From Candidatus Obscuribacter phosphatis (GTDB taxonomy: Bacteria > Cyanobacteriota > Vampirovibrionia > Obscuribacterales > Obscuribacteraceae), in assembly GCA_001899315.1 (NCBI GenBank), contig MOYA01000001.1, forward strand, positions 1,368,938 through 1,432,937: DNA of 64,000 nucleotides. Reading direction: 5' to 3'. The position numbers and the translations under genes were made by a program. Positions 18,683 to 27,280 of this stretch are shown here, one piece after another. Numbering within the stretch: position 1 is the first letter of the stretch; each line of letters opens with the position of its first letter. Below the pieces are notes generated by a model, which saw only the letters and a program-made list of their open reading frames with translations, was not told the origin of the DNA and made no database searches.

Positions 18683-19207
18683 ATGCCAACTAAAGAACAC
18701 AAGGCCGGAGTAGTATCCGATCTTGATCAATTCTTTGCTAACGGCAAAGTGGCTATTGTTGCTGATCTCAGCGGCTTTACGGTAGCAGAACTGACTCATT
18801 TTCGTCGTTCCCTTGATAAAGCTAATGCTAAGGTCAAAGTAACGAAAAACACCCTGGTGAAAATCGCCAGTAAGAACACTGAGTTTGAGGCTATCGAAAA
18901 GCTAGCTAAAGGACCGACAACCGTTGTGGTTGGTTATGACGATCCTGCTGCTCCGGCAAAAGCCGTTGTTGAGACTCTCAAAAGTCTCAAGAAAGGCTCA
19001 GTCAAGGGCGGCGTACTGGAAGGAAAATGTCTCTCTAAAGAGGAAGTTAAAGGCTTAGCCGAACTCCCCTCCAAAGAGCAACTTCTCTCTTCCATCATGG
19101 GTGGTCTGGATTCCGGCGCCAGAGGCATTGCCGGTATCTTCGAGGGTCTGATCAGAGACATTGCCCTTTTGACCGAAGAAGTCGCAAAGAAACAAAACAA
19201 CGCTTAA
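18683..19207 (+). CDS. rplJ: 50S ribosomal protein L10
   Basis: Stalk-base protein that binds 23S rRNA and anchors L7/L12 dimers. The protein shows the L10 pattern: KEHKAGVVSDLDQFF, VADLSGFTVAELTHFRRSLD, KVTKNTLVKIA, then a variable C-terminal helix that carries the L12 sites. Length 174 is normal. An excellent Shine-Dalgarno, AAGGAGG, lies four bases before the ATG. It is the first gene of an rplJ-rplL unit behind an attenuator-like leader. The usual upstream rplK-rplA genes are absent; a divergent ferredoxin gene is there instead. Confidence 0.98.
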   Translation: MPTKEHKAGVVSDLDQFFANGKVAIVADLSGFTVAELTHFRRSLDKANAKVKVTKNTLVKIASKNTEFEAIEKLAKGPTTVVVGYDDPAAPAKAVVETLKSLKKGSVKGGVLEGKCLSKEEVKGLAELPSKEQLLSSIMGGLDSGARGIAGIFEGLIRDIALLTEEVAKKQNNA

Positions 19208-19245
19208 TTGCTTAATTTGAAAAAGAAAATTGGAGAATAAACTAA

Positions 19246-19629
19246 ATGGCTACTAAAATTTCCGTCGACGAACTTCTCGACGTTATCGGTTCCCTCACCC
19301 TTCTTGAAGCCGCTGACCTCAAGAAAAAAATGGAAGACAAATTCGGCGTAACCGCTGCTGCTCCTATGGCAATGGCTGTTGCTGCTGCTCCCGGCGCTGC
19401 TGCTGCTGTTGAAGAGAAGACCGAATTCGACGTCATCCTCACCAACGTTGGCGACAAGAAGATCGAAGTTCTCAAAGTTGTTCGTGAAGTAACCGGTCTC
19501 GGTCTGAAAGAAGCCAAAGACCTCGTAGACTCTGCTCCTAAACCACTCAAAGAAAAAGTGAAGAAAGAAGAAGCAGAAGAAATGAAGAAGAAACTGGAAG
19601 CCACCGGCGCCAAAGTAGAAATCAAGTAA
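19246..19629 (+). CDS. rplL: 50S ribosomal protein L7/L12
   Basis: Multi-copy stalk protein that recruits translation GTPases. The N-terminal dimerisation part ([21 protein letters not shown]) is followed by an Ala-rich hinge (about residues 40-62) and the highly conserved C-terminal domain with [31 protein letters not shown] and [12 protein letters not shown]. Length 127 is normal. It follows rplJ by 38 bp with GGAGA upstream of the ATG. The gene downstream is not rpoB but a zinc-ribbon/TPR protein. Confidence 0.98.
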   Translation: MATKISVDELLDVIGSLTLLEAADLKKKMEDKFGVTAAAPMAMAVAAAPGAAAAVEEKTEFDVILTNVGDKKIEVLKVVREVTGLGLKEAKDLVDSAPKPLKEKVKKEEAEEMKKKLEATGAKVEIK

Positions 19630-19671
19630 GGTGTATGATCTACCCTTGATACCAAGGAGCGATCAAATATC

Positions 19672-21480
19672 ATGCGTTGTCCTGCCTGCGGCACATCCCA
19701 TCCATCTCACTATGAGCAATGTGTCTCATGCGGCAAAGATTTCTATGAGGGTGGAGAAGCAATAGAAGACGAGGTTGTTGAAGACAATCGAGTCGACTCG
19801 GCTTCTCAATCCAGATTAGAATCAGGAAATAGACTTAATTCAAGAACTAACTTAGATCCAAGATCTAATCTAGATTCAAGAACTAGCCTAGATTCAAATA
19901 GAAACAATGAAGCGGCTTTCTCTCGTGTCCAAGGGCACGATGAGGAAGCCGCTTTCTTAAGATCTGAACAAGAGAGAGCTGAGCAAAGCCAGTCGGGGCG
20001 GCGAAAACAGCATCACGATGTGCGTCGCAATACCGGCGAAACAGCTTGGGAGTTCGATGAACCGCGGAGGAAACGGCGCTCCGAGGGCATGAAACACATG
20101 CTCAAAAGCGGCGCGCCCCAAGCCGCTGGAGTAGTCACTGCTCTAGTAATCTTGACTGTCTCGGCCGGTGCTACTTTCTACTTCTTGACCAAAGCCCCTG
20201 AATCGGACCGATTGTTGGTAAAGGGGCTGAAAGAGCTTGAAAACGGGCAATATGCCTTTGCTGTTTCTACTCTCAGCAAAGCCGCTGAGAATAACAGTAG
20301 TGGACAGGGCGCAGCCCGAGTGCAGTTAGCCTTGGCTCGTGCCTATATCGGTGTTGATCAAGTCGAGAAGGCAAATGAAGCAATCGCGAAAGCAAATCAG
20401 TTAGGCAGCGGTATTGCAGAAGATCCAAGCTTGGCAAGTCAGTTGGCTAATTATTATCGGATGCATGCTCAATATGACCAAGCGGTTGGCTTGCTTAGAC
20501 CTTTAGCCCTCAAGAATGTGCCTGGTAAACGGGCTGAGTTGGCTGATCTGGCAGCCCTTTGGGGCGATGAAGAATTTAGAGCTGGTAAGTTGGAGTCGGC
20601 TTTGCGACTCTGGGAAGAAGTAAAAGATTTGAAAGAAGGCTCTCGTTATACCGAAGCCGACGCGAGACTGGCGACGATCTATCAGAGACTCTCTGAAAAA
20701 TATGCAGCAGAGAAGAAAGACAAGGAAGCGCTCAATTATCTCTCTAAGTTGAACGCTATAGCCGATAATCCCCGCAATTATGAGATGGCGGCAGACTTGT
20801 ATGAGCGCACCGGCCAGTTGGAATTGGCTATTGATCAGATGCGCAAAGCTACCAAGCTCTCCACCCGAGATGATGCCGCTCGCAAGAAGCTGGCTTTGCT
20901 TCTGACCAAACGGGGCAAAGAATTGCTCGATAAAGGTGAACAAGAGACCGGCTATGCCTATCTGCAACAGGCCCGGTCGATGGATCCTTCCAACTCTGTG
21001 CCTTCAGTGACGATGAAACAGGTCAAGATAGACTTCGCCCAGGGCATGCCACGCTTGTCCGGACAGGTCTGGAATCCGAATCAAGATCCGATTAATTCGC
21101 TTGGTATGAAAGTAGAGATTGTCAACCTGGACGGTGAAGTGCTCTGGAGCAAAGAAACCAGAGTGGTTGACGAATATGTACCACCTCTAGGCAGCAAGGA
21201 AGGAAAGGCTGTCGATATCACCGGTGGTGTCTCGGTCAAGGCTGATGGCAAATGCGAATTTAAGGTTTACTTCGACGGTAAACTTTATAACAGTTATCCG
21301 ATTGGCATCAAAGAGAAGAAAATAGAGAAGAGCGATGGCAGTGAGAATAGCCAGAGCAGCCAGTCTAGTGGCGCTGCCTCCACCGGCGGTGATACACGCA
21401 GTCCAGAGGCTCGTCCACCTGAGAAAACAGAAGAGCCTAGACAACCAAGTGAAGAAAAGACCCTGAAAGATCTCGAATAG
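19672..21480 (+). CDS. Zinc-ribbon, membrane-anchored TPR protein
   Basis: The N-terminal ribbon has two CxxC knuckles (CPACG and CVSCG), probably a zinc site. Next come a variable region with a tandem NLDSRTSLDS-like repeat, a basic patch, and one membrane segment (VVTALVILTVSAGATFYFL, about residues 152-171). About 260 residues of TPR-like helical repeats follow (NGQYAFAVSTLSKAAE, GQLELAIDQMRKA). A beta-rich FxLYD-like domain (RLSGQVWNPNQDPIN) and a Ser/Glu/Pro-rich tail end the protein. With the ribbon in the cytoplasm, the TPRs would be outside. It follows rplL by 42 bp with AAGGAG upstream, so it may be cotranscribed with ribosomal protein genes. Its partner is unknown. Confidence 0.8.
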   Translation: MRCPACGTSHPSHYEQCVSCGKDFYEGGEAIEDEVVEDNRVDSASQSRLESGNRLNSRTNLDPRSNLDSRTSLDSNRNNEAAFSRVQGHDEEAAFLRSEQERAEQSQSGRRKQHHDVRRNTGETAWEFDEPRRKRRSEGMKHMLKSGAPQAAGVVTALVILTVSAGATFYFLTKAPESDRLLVKGLKELENGQYAFAVSTLSKAAENNSSGQGAARVQLALARAYIGVDQVEKANEAIAKANQLGSGIAEDPSLASQLANYYRMHAQYDQAVGLLRPLALKNVPGKRAELADLAALWGDEEFRAGKLESALRLWEEVKDLKEGSRYTEADARLATIYQRLSEKYAAEKKDKEALNYLSKLNAIADNPRNYEMAADLYERTGQLELAIDQMRKATKLSTRDDAARKKLALLLTKRGKELLDKGEQETGYAYLQQARSMDPSNSVPSVTMKQVKIDFAQGMPRLSGQVWNPNQDPINSLGMKVEIVNLDGEVLWSKETRVVDEYVPPLGSKEGKAVDITGGVSVKADGKCEFKVYFDGKLYNSYPIGIKEKKIEKSDGSENSQSSQSSGAASTGGDTRSPEARPPEKTEEPRQPSEEKTLKDLE

Positions 21481-21528
21481 GCTTAGTCTAGCTTAGCCTG
21501 GAAAGGCTAGCTTATTGCTTGTGGGGCA

Positions 21529-22203
21529 TTAGCCGTTATAGACGCGGTCGCCGCCTTGGCTCTGGGCGTGATTGGCATACTCCAAGGCCAAGGCTAACAA
21601 GTCGTGCTCGTCTCGGGCATGGGTAGGGAAGGACACTACGCCGATACTAGCTGTGACGCGCAGATGCCGCAGATCTTTGCTGATATTGTGGGTGGTCAGC
21701 CTTTCCCGCATTCTCTCGGCTACAACCATGGCTTTTGATGAATAGGTTTCAGGGAAAACTACCAACAAATAAGGACCTTCGCCCCGACCCGGGAAGTCGA
21801 TATCGCGAATGCAGGCTTTGAGAGTCTGGGTCGCTGATTTGAGCAATTCTTCTTCGATCATTGCGCCGTACTGACGCTTTGAACCTTCGAGATTGTCTAG
21901 TTGCACCAACATGAGCGAGAGCGGGCGCTTATAGCGCTTGGCTCTTCTTAGCTCATAGTCGAGCTTTTTGAAAAATGCTTTGAAATTGAGAAGCCCAGTC
22001 AAGGGATCGAGCATTGAAGACTTTTCCAACTCAGATAGCTCTTCGTCGGAAAGCTGCTTGGTCACCTCGATTTCAGAGGTTTTTCGGACCTTATCGGCTT
22101 TGAACTTTTCTCTGTCAGTGCGAGTTTCATTCACCATCTTGGTGAATTTATTCTCTTTGGCTGAAGACCAGCCTTCGTCAATGTCGAATTTCTTGTCGCT
22201 CAT
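21529..22203 (-). CDS. GGDEF-fold protein with a degenerate signature
   Basis: A 224-residue protein: a charged N-terminal 65 residues, then a GGDEF-type domain starting SSMLDPLTGLLNFKAFFKKL, with DLRHLRVTASIGVVSFP and a GGDRVY ending. Where an active cyclase has GGDEF or GGEEF, this protein has GRGEGPYLL, so the substrate-handling residues are lost. The domain-start motif and overall fold are kept, which suggests a receptor or scaffold role. There is no membrane or sensor domain. It lies 3'-to-3' against the TPR gene, with a small hairpin (21494-21509) between them. The ATG start gives MSDKKFDIDEGW. Confidence 0.85.
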   Translation of the reverse strand: MSDKKFDIDEGWSSAKENKFTKMVNETRTDREKFKADKVRKTSEIEVTKQLSDEELSELEKSSMLDPLTGLLNFKAFFKKLDYELRRAKRYKRPLSLMLVQLDNLEGSKRQYGAMIEEELLKSATQTLKACIRDIDFPGRGEGPYLLVVFPETYSSKAMVVAERMRERLTTHNISKDLRHLRVTASIGVVSFPTHARDEHDLLALALEYANHAQSQGGDRVYNG

Positions 22204-22253
22204 CTCTAGATCTAAAATAGCTACTTCAAGAACTTACCCGAGGCGCTTATTTT

Positions 22254-25200
22254 CTAATCAAGCTCACCTTTCAAGTTGCCGGCCACCGATAATTTGAGCT
22301 TCTTGGGGTCGAAATATTTAGCAATAGCTTTGTTTACATCGCCCAAGCCCACTTTAGAGAGCCGCTCTGGGAAATTATCAATATTGGCGAGGGGCTGACC
22401 CAATTGTTCATACTCACTCAACTTGCGAGCCATAGCCCGAGGACTGCGCAAGCCCACCTCGAAGGTCCCGGCAAGATGGGATTTCTCTTTGTCTAGTTCA
22501 GCCTGGGTGATGCCTTTGGCATTAAAGTCTTTGACAATGCCATCGACAATCTTTAGTGCTTTCTTGACGTTTTCAGGGTTGACCGAAAGCTCTATAGACC
22601 AAGGGGCAAAGGGATATTCAGGGTCGACTATACGGCTGTAAATGCCATAGGTTAGTCCATAGCGGTCACGCACCGGAGCCAGGCGGCAGGCAAAACTGTC
22701 ATAGCCGAGTACGGCATTGGCCACAAGACTAGGTAAGTAATCGGGTGCCTTGACGCTTAAGTCGACCGGACGGGCAAGCACGATGTCGACATTGGCTTTA
22801 TCGGGCAACTTGCTTACCAGTGGGGACTTAATCTCGTCTTCTTTGTTTAGCACTTGGTCGGTCACCTTGATCTCTTGCCGAGCCAAGCCTTGCCAATGAC
22901 CAAATTCGCTTTCTAAAAGCTCTTTGATCTTGCCTTGTTTGCCCTTAAAGTCGCCGACCAAGGTGAGCACAGTGTTGGCAGGACAGTAATGCTTGCTGTA
23001 ATAGTCGCGCAGATTATCTATTGTCGTTTCATTAACTTGCTTGATTTGGTCTTCGTAAGAATCGGCAAAATAAACACTGTCTTTGCGATACATACGAGTC
23101 AAAAGCTTGTTCCAAGCCAGCATCGCCGTCTGACTCGACTCTTCTTTGAGTTGTGCGGCGTAAATCTTCTGTACTTCTTTCAAGTCGGTTTCGTCTAATT
23201 TGGCTTCCATCAAACTAGATGCGACCAGCTTGAGCATATCTTCCAGATCGTCCGAGGTTACTTCACTATCGAAAGTATGGAAGAAGCTTTCCGAGCTAAA
23301 GTCTAGGTTTGCCCCCATATTCTCTAATTTGCGAGCTAGCTCTTCTTTTGAGAATTTCTTTGTGCCATAACCCAAAATACGGGCGAGTAGCTCTGGGTAA
23401 GCGGCCTGACCGGTACTGGCAAAATAGTCGCCGGCTCGTATTTTGCCTGAGACAGCCACAGTCTGACAGTGATCTATATTGAGCATAAGCACGGTCAGAC
23501 CGTTCTTGAGCACGATACGCTCGACGCGCGGGGCAATTTTGCCGCCGGCTTTGCTAGAATCAGGCAAAGGCTTGCTGTAATCAGGCTTTGACTTAACACG
23601 ATCAGGCTTTGGCGTTGCCGAAACTGCATTAGCGGCTGGCTTGTCCTGAGCTACAGTCTCGTTATTTACTATAGGTTCTTTTTGAACTAAATCAACTAAG
23701 GGTTCTTTCTCAACTAAAGGCTCTTTCTCAACTAAGTGCTGTTTCTCAACTAAGCTCTGCTCAAGGGCAACTGCGGGCAGCTCAATTTTTTCAGCCGCTT
23801 TCAGATATTGCTCGCTATACTGGCTCAGACTTTCGCCCTTGGGCAAATAATAGCCGACGGTGCGATTGTTCTCATTGAAAGTGGAGGTCAATCTATCGGT
23901 CTCGGCTTTCTTCACAGCCAAAACTTGATCAGGATAATTGCACCACCATTGCCAACCGGCACAGGCTATGCCTTCGGTTAATGACTGCGCCAGACCCATC
24001 GGATCACTGAGCGAGAGTTTAAAGCGCTTCACAATAGATTGCTTTGCCCGGTTCAGCTCGGCTTCGGTGATTCCCTTATCAGCAAGCCTCTTCAGCTCAG
24101 CCTTGATCACTTCTTCTACTTTTACCGGATTTTGTCCCGGCTGCACGGTGGCTTGAATAATGAATAGACCGGGATCGAGCAGGCTTATATTAGAGGTGGA
24201 ACATTCTGAACATAAGCCGCTTTCAATAAGGCTTTTGTATAAGCGGGTAGACTTGCGCGAACTGTCGCCCAGTACGAAAGAGAGAATGTCGAGTGGTGCA
24301 GTATCTTTAGAAACGGCTTCAGGAGTATGGAAAGCGATCATCACCCGGGGAAGCTCTTTGCCTCGCGAAACGACAAAGCGTCTTTCACCTTCTTGCGGCG
24401 GCTCTTTTGTATAGACAGGCGGAAACTTAGATGGGCTCTTGGGCAGTTTGCCGAAGTATTGGTTGATAAGCTCTAGAGTTTTACTTTTTTCAAAATCGCC
24501 GATAACCATTAATGTGGCGTTATCTGGCCAGTAAAAGTCTTGATAGAACTTGCGCAGGCGGGTAAGGGGCACGCCTTCTACGTCAGAGCGCCAGCCGATA
24601 ACAGGATGGTGATAGGGATGCTCTTTGAAGGCTGTGGCAAAAGTCATATTGGTGAGCAAGTCAGAAGGCTCGTCTTCACCTCTTTCTAATTCGTTGCGCA
24701 CCACGGTCATCTCGGCATCACGATCCGATTTGCGCAAGAGCAGGTTGCGCATACGATCGGCTTCCAGTTCTAGAGCAAGTGCCAGTGAATCTTTGGGCAC
24801 CACCTCAAAATAGTTGGTGCGGTCAAAATAGGTGGTGGCATTATTGATACCACCGACTTTCTTGAGAACATCATCAAGACCAGTGCCTTTAAGCGGGTCA
24901 TGCTTGCTTGTGCCCTTAAACATGAGGTGCTCTAAAAAATGGGTAGAGCCGGTATAGCCCACTGCTTCATTTCTTGAGCCGACATGGTAGACCATGTTTA
25001 CCACCGTCACCGGTGCGGTCTTTCTTTCTACCAAAAGTACGGTCAGACCATTCGGCAGTTTGTATGCCTCGATGCCATGTTTGAGATCTTTTGCAACAGC
25101 TTTAAATGCGCTCGCGCTTGTTCTCTTGCCTGTTGTCTCGGCGCAAACAGGCTGAGCCAAACTTTGCGAAAGAATAACCCCGAGAGTCAGACAACTCGCC

Positions 25201-25256
25201 AAAGGTAGCTTTCCTGACCTTTTGTTTCTTGACTGTTTTGACTGTCTTGACTGCAC
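22254..25256 (-). CDS. Exported M16-family zinc peptidase with two M16 domains
   Basis: A 1000-residue pitrilysin-family protein. The start is GTG with AAGGAG seven bases upstream, and a signal peptide ends near QPVCAE. The first M16 domain has the inverted zinc motif HFLEH (in GSTHFLEHLMFKGT) and the distal Glu in VVRNELERGEDEP, so it should be catalytic. The second domain (from about residue 590, KNGLTVLMLNI) lacks HxxEH and is the usual inactive half that closes the chamber. The linker contains a tandem VEKEPL repeat, encoded by near-identical direct repeats (about 23690-23760). It probably degrades peptides outside the cytoplasmic membrane. A paralogue without a signal peptide lies at 28.8 kb. 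Confidence 0.93.
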   Translation of the reverse strand: MQSRQSKQSRNKRSGKLPLASCLTLGVILSQSLAQPVCAETTGKRTSASAFKAVAKDLKHGIEAYKLPNGLTVLLVERKTAPVTVVNMVYHVGSRNEAVGYTGSTHFLEHLMFKGTSKHDPLKGTGLDDVLKKVGGINNATTYFDRTNYFEVVPKDSLALALELEADRMRNLLLRKSDRDAEMTVVRNELERGEDEPSDLLTNMTFATAFKEHPYHHPVIGWRSDVEGVPLTRLRKFYQDFYWPDNATLMVIGDFEKSKTLELINQYFGKLPKSPSKFPPVYTKEPPQEGERRFVVSRGKELPRVMIAFHTPEAVSKDTAPLDILSFVLGDSSRKSTRLYKSLIESGLCSECSTSNISLLDPGLFIIQATVQPGQNPVKVEEVIKAELKRLADKGITEAELNRAKQSIVKRFKLSLSDPMGLAQSLTEGIACAGWQWWCNYPDQVLAVKKAETDRLTSTFNENNRTVGYYLPKGESLSQYSEQYLKAAEKIELPAVALEQSLVEKQHLVEKEPLVEKEPLVDLVQKEPIVNNETVAQDKPAANAVSATPKPDRVKSKPDYSKPLPDSSKAGGKIAPRVERIVLKNGLTVLMLNIDHCQTVAVSGKIRAGDYFASTGQAAYPELLARILGYGTKKFSKEELARKLENMGANLDFSSESFFHTFDSEVTSDDLEDMLKLVASSLMEAKLDETDLKEVQKIYAAQLKEESSQTAMLAWNKLLTRMYRKDSVYFADSYEDQIKQVNETTIDNLRDYYSKHYCPANTVLTLVGDFKGKQGKIKELLESEFGHWQGLARQEIKVTDQVLNKEDEIKSPLVSKLPDKANVDIVLARPVDLSVKAPDYLPSLVANAVLGYDSFACRLAPVRDRYGLTYGIYSRIVDPEYPFAPWSIELSVNPENVKKALKIVDGIVKDFNAKGITQAELDKEKSHLAGTFEVGLRSPRAMARKLSEYEQLGQPLANIDNFPERLSKVGLGDVNKAIAKYFDPKKLKLSVAGNLKGELD

Positions 25257-25283
25257 GGGGTTCTCCTTTCTTTTGCTTGGGTC

Positions 25284-25649
25284 TTACTGGGCCGGAGCTT
25301 CGTCTTTAGCTTTCTCGGCGGCGTCTTTGGCTTTATCGGCAGAGTCTTTGGCTTTGGCTTTGCCATGCCCAGTCAGTTTCTCTACGCCTTTTTTGGCCCC
25401 TTCACCGACTTTCTCGATTCCTTTGCCAGTGCCTTTGACAACTGCTTCTGTGCCTTTGACAATCCCGACTGCGCCTTTCTTAACACCAGTGCCGATACCG
25501 ACACCGACCTTTTTGATATCGCCCTCAATTGTTTTCAAGGCCGATTTTTTCTCAGGGGCAGCCTTAGGTGCCGCAGCATCTTCAGCCTGGCTGGCTGCGC
25601 CGATGAAGGTGAGAGATGTAGCAAGCAAGGCTATTTGCAGGGTTTTCAT
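25284..25649 (-). CDS. Small secreted Lys/Gly/Ala-rich repetitive protein
   Basis: The frame opens at 25679, but the ATG at 25649 is preferred: AGAGGA lies six to seven bases upstream and the protein then begins with a clean signal peptide, MKTLQIALLATSLTF, cleaved near SQAED. The mature part of about 100 residues is made of short KxGxGxxKG units (GTGVKKGAVGIVKGTEAV) followed by a Lys/Ala/Asp amphipathic tail (DSADKAKDAAEKAKDE). The composition suggests an extended or helical cell-envelope protein. No known family. It precedes the M16 peptidase on the same strand and is divergent from the M20 peptidase. Confidence 0.7.
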   Translation of the reverse strand: MKTLQIALLATSLTFIGAASQAEDAAAPKAAPEKKSALKTIEGDIKKVGVGIGTGVKKGAVGIVKGTEAVVKGTGKGIEKVGEGAKKGVEKLTGHGKAKAKDSADKAKDAAEKAKDEAPAQ

Positions 25650-25753
25650 TGAAGTATCCTCTTTGGAACCACCGAACATAACTCAAATAATAGACTCAAA
25701 GTCGGTAGAATAGTTTCGGTCTCACCCTATTGAATGCAAAAAAGTTAGAGCTA

Positions 25754-27241
25754 ATGAAATCATCTACTTTCTCTTACAAATCGCAATTGTCAATCTTCTC
25801 TTCTCTATTGGCGCTGCAGCTTCTTTTGACCAATCCCAATCTATGCATGGCTGCTGGTAGTGCTTCTGGCAGTGCTGCTGCCGTCAAGGCTGAAGATCGG
25901 AAAACTGATACTCATATTCAGGTTAAGGGCCAGGCTCTGACTATATTTAAAGAATATCTACAGCTGGATACATCAAATCCTCCAGGCAATGAAAAGCTCG
26001 GCGCAGACTATCTAGCCAAAGTATTGAAAGAGAACGGCATCGAAGCCAGTGTCTTTGAAACTGCTCCCGGACGAGCCTGTGTCTATGCCCGTCTCAAAGG
26101 AACAGGCAAGCGCAAAGGCGTGGTCTTGCTCAACCATATAGATGTAGTCCCGGCTCATGCGCCCGACTGGAAATTCCCGCCCTTTTCGGGCACCGAGCAA
26201 GACGGCGAAATCTGGGGACGCGGCGCCATAGACATGAAAGGTATGGGGATAATCGAGCTGATGTCGATGATTGCCATCAAGCGCTCAGGCAAACTATTAG
26301 ATCGTGATTTGGTTTTTCTCGGTACACCCGACGAAGAAGTTGGTGGCGCCCATGGTGCAGCCTGGTTCGTCAAGAATAAGGGCGAACTGATAAAAGACTG
26401 CGAATACTTGATCAATGAAGGCTTCATTATCGACGCCTATAGCGACGGTAAGGCTAAATATTGGGGTGTGGACGTGGCCGAGAAGAATATTCTTTGGCTT
26501 GGTCTGACTGCCAAAGGTCTAGCCGGGCATGCTTCGATGCCCCAAGATAATTCTGCCAATAATCGCATGGTGCGCGCTTTGGCAAGACTAGCCGATAACC
26601 CGCCGCCCTTTACGCTTTTGCCTGAGGTAAAGCATTTCTATGAGAGTATCGCTCATACTGAACCGGCTCAACTGGGAACGCTCTATCGCAACATTGAAAA
26701 ATCGACTAGTGCAGACAAAGCTACAGCATCTAAGTTGAAAGAAGACAAGCTCAAATCAAGCATGCTGGCCAACACAGTCTCTCTTACTGTTATGAAAGCC
26801 GGTTATAAGACCAATGTCATACCGGCTGAATCATACTGCGAACTTGATTGTCGCCTTTTGCCCGGCGTCGATCATCAGGCTTTCATCAAACAAATCAGAG
26901 AAATATTGCAAGACGACAGCATTGAAGTTTCAGTAATTCAATGGGAAAAGGCTGAGCCATCACCATTTGAAAGCGCTTTTGTAAAAGCTGTGAAGAAGGT
27001 CAATGCCCTTGAGAGCAAAGATGGGAAGACGCCGGTGGTACCAGTTATAGTACCGTGGTTTACCGACTCGCACTGGTTTAGAGAAGTTGGTCTAAAGGCC
27101 TACGGCTTTGCCCCAGTCGAGATTGACGCCGAGCACTTAGCGACCATGCACGGCAAAGATGAGCGCCTGCCCATCAGTTCTTTCAACAAGGGCATAGATC
27201 GTCTTACTCTTATTTTGCAAGAACTGGCTCAATTAGATTAG
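25754..27241 (+). CDS. M20-family metallopeptidase (ArgE/DapE/CPG2 type), exported
   Basis: A dinuclear zinc peptidase or deacylase. Metal-site motifs are all present: LLNHIDVVP (His and Asp region), GRGAIDMKGMG, and TPDEEVGGAHGA with the catalytic Glu pair. A dimerisation domain follows (GLAGHASMPQDNSANN) and a final His in EHLATMHGKDERL. The N-terminus is a signal-like segment (LSIFSSLLALQLLLTNPNLCMA), so it probably works in the periplasm. A TTG at 25730 could also start the frame, but the ATG at 25754 has a nearby AGAG and is preferred. Substrate unknown. It lies next to two M16 peptidases, suggesting a peptide-scavenging neighbourhood. Confidence 0.92.
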   Translation: MKSSTFSYKSQLSIFSSLLALQLLLTNPNLCMAAGSASGSAAAVKAEDRKTDTHIQVKGQALTIFKEYLQLDTSNPPGNEKLGADYLAKVLKENGIEASVFETAPGRACVYARLKGTGKRKGVVLLNHIDVVPAHAPDWKFPPFSGTEQDGEIWGRGAIDMKGMGIIELMSMIAIKRSGKLLDRDLVFLGTPDEEVGGAHGAAWFVKNKGELIKDCEYLINEGFIIDAYSDGKAKYWGVDVAEKNILWLGLTAKGLAGHASMPQDNSANNRMVRALARLADNPPPFTLLPEVKHFYESIAHTEPAQLGTLYRNIEKSTSADKATASKLKEDKLKSSMLANTVSLTVMKAGYKTNVIPAESYCELDCRLLPGVDHQAFIKQIREILQDDSIEVSVIQWEKAEPSPFESAFVKAVKKVNALESKDGKTPVVPVIVPWFTDSHWFREVGLKAYGFAPVEIDAEHLATMHGKDERLPISSFNKGIDRLTLILQELAQLD

Positions 27242-27280
27242 ACCAGCTAATCAGAAAAATTGACAACAAAAATTTGCCGG

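Noticed and set aside
21487-21513. Hairpin TAGCCT/AGGCTA between convergent genes as a terminator
   Set aside because: The stem is only six base pairs and there is no T-run on either strand.
25222-25713. 163-codon plus-strand frame with hydrophobic Ala/Pro/Ser sequence
   Set aside because: It is antisense to the small Lys/Gly/Ala-rich secreted protein, which has a clear ribosome binding site and signal peptide.
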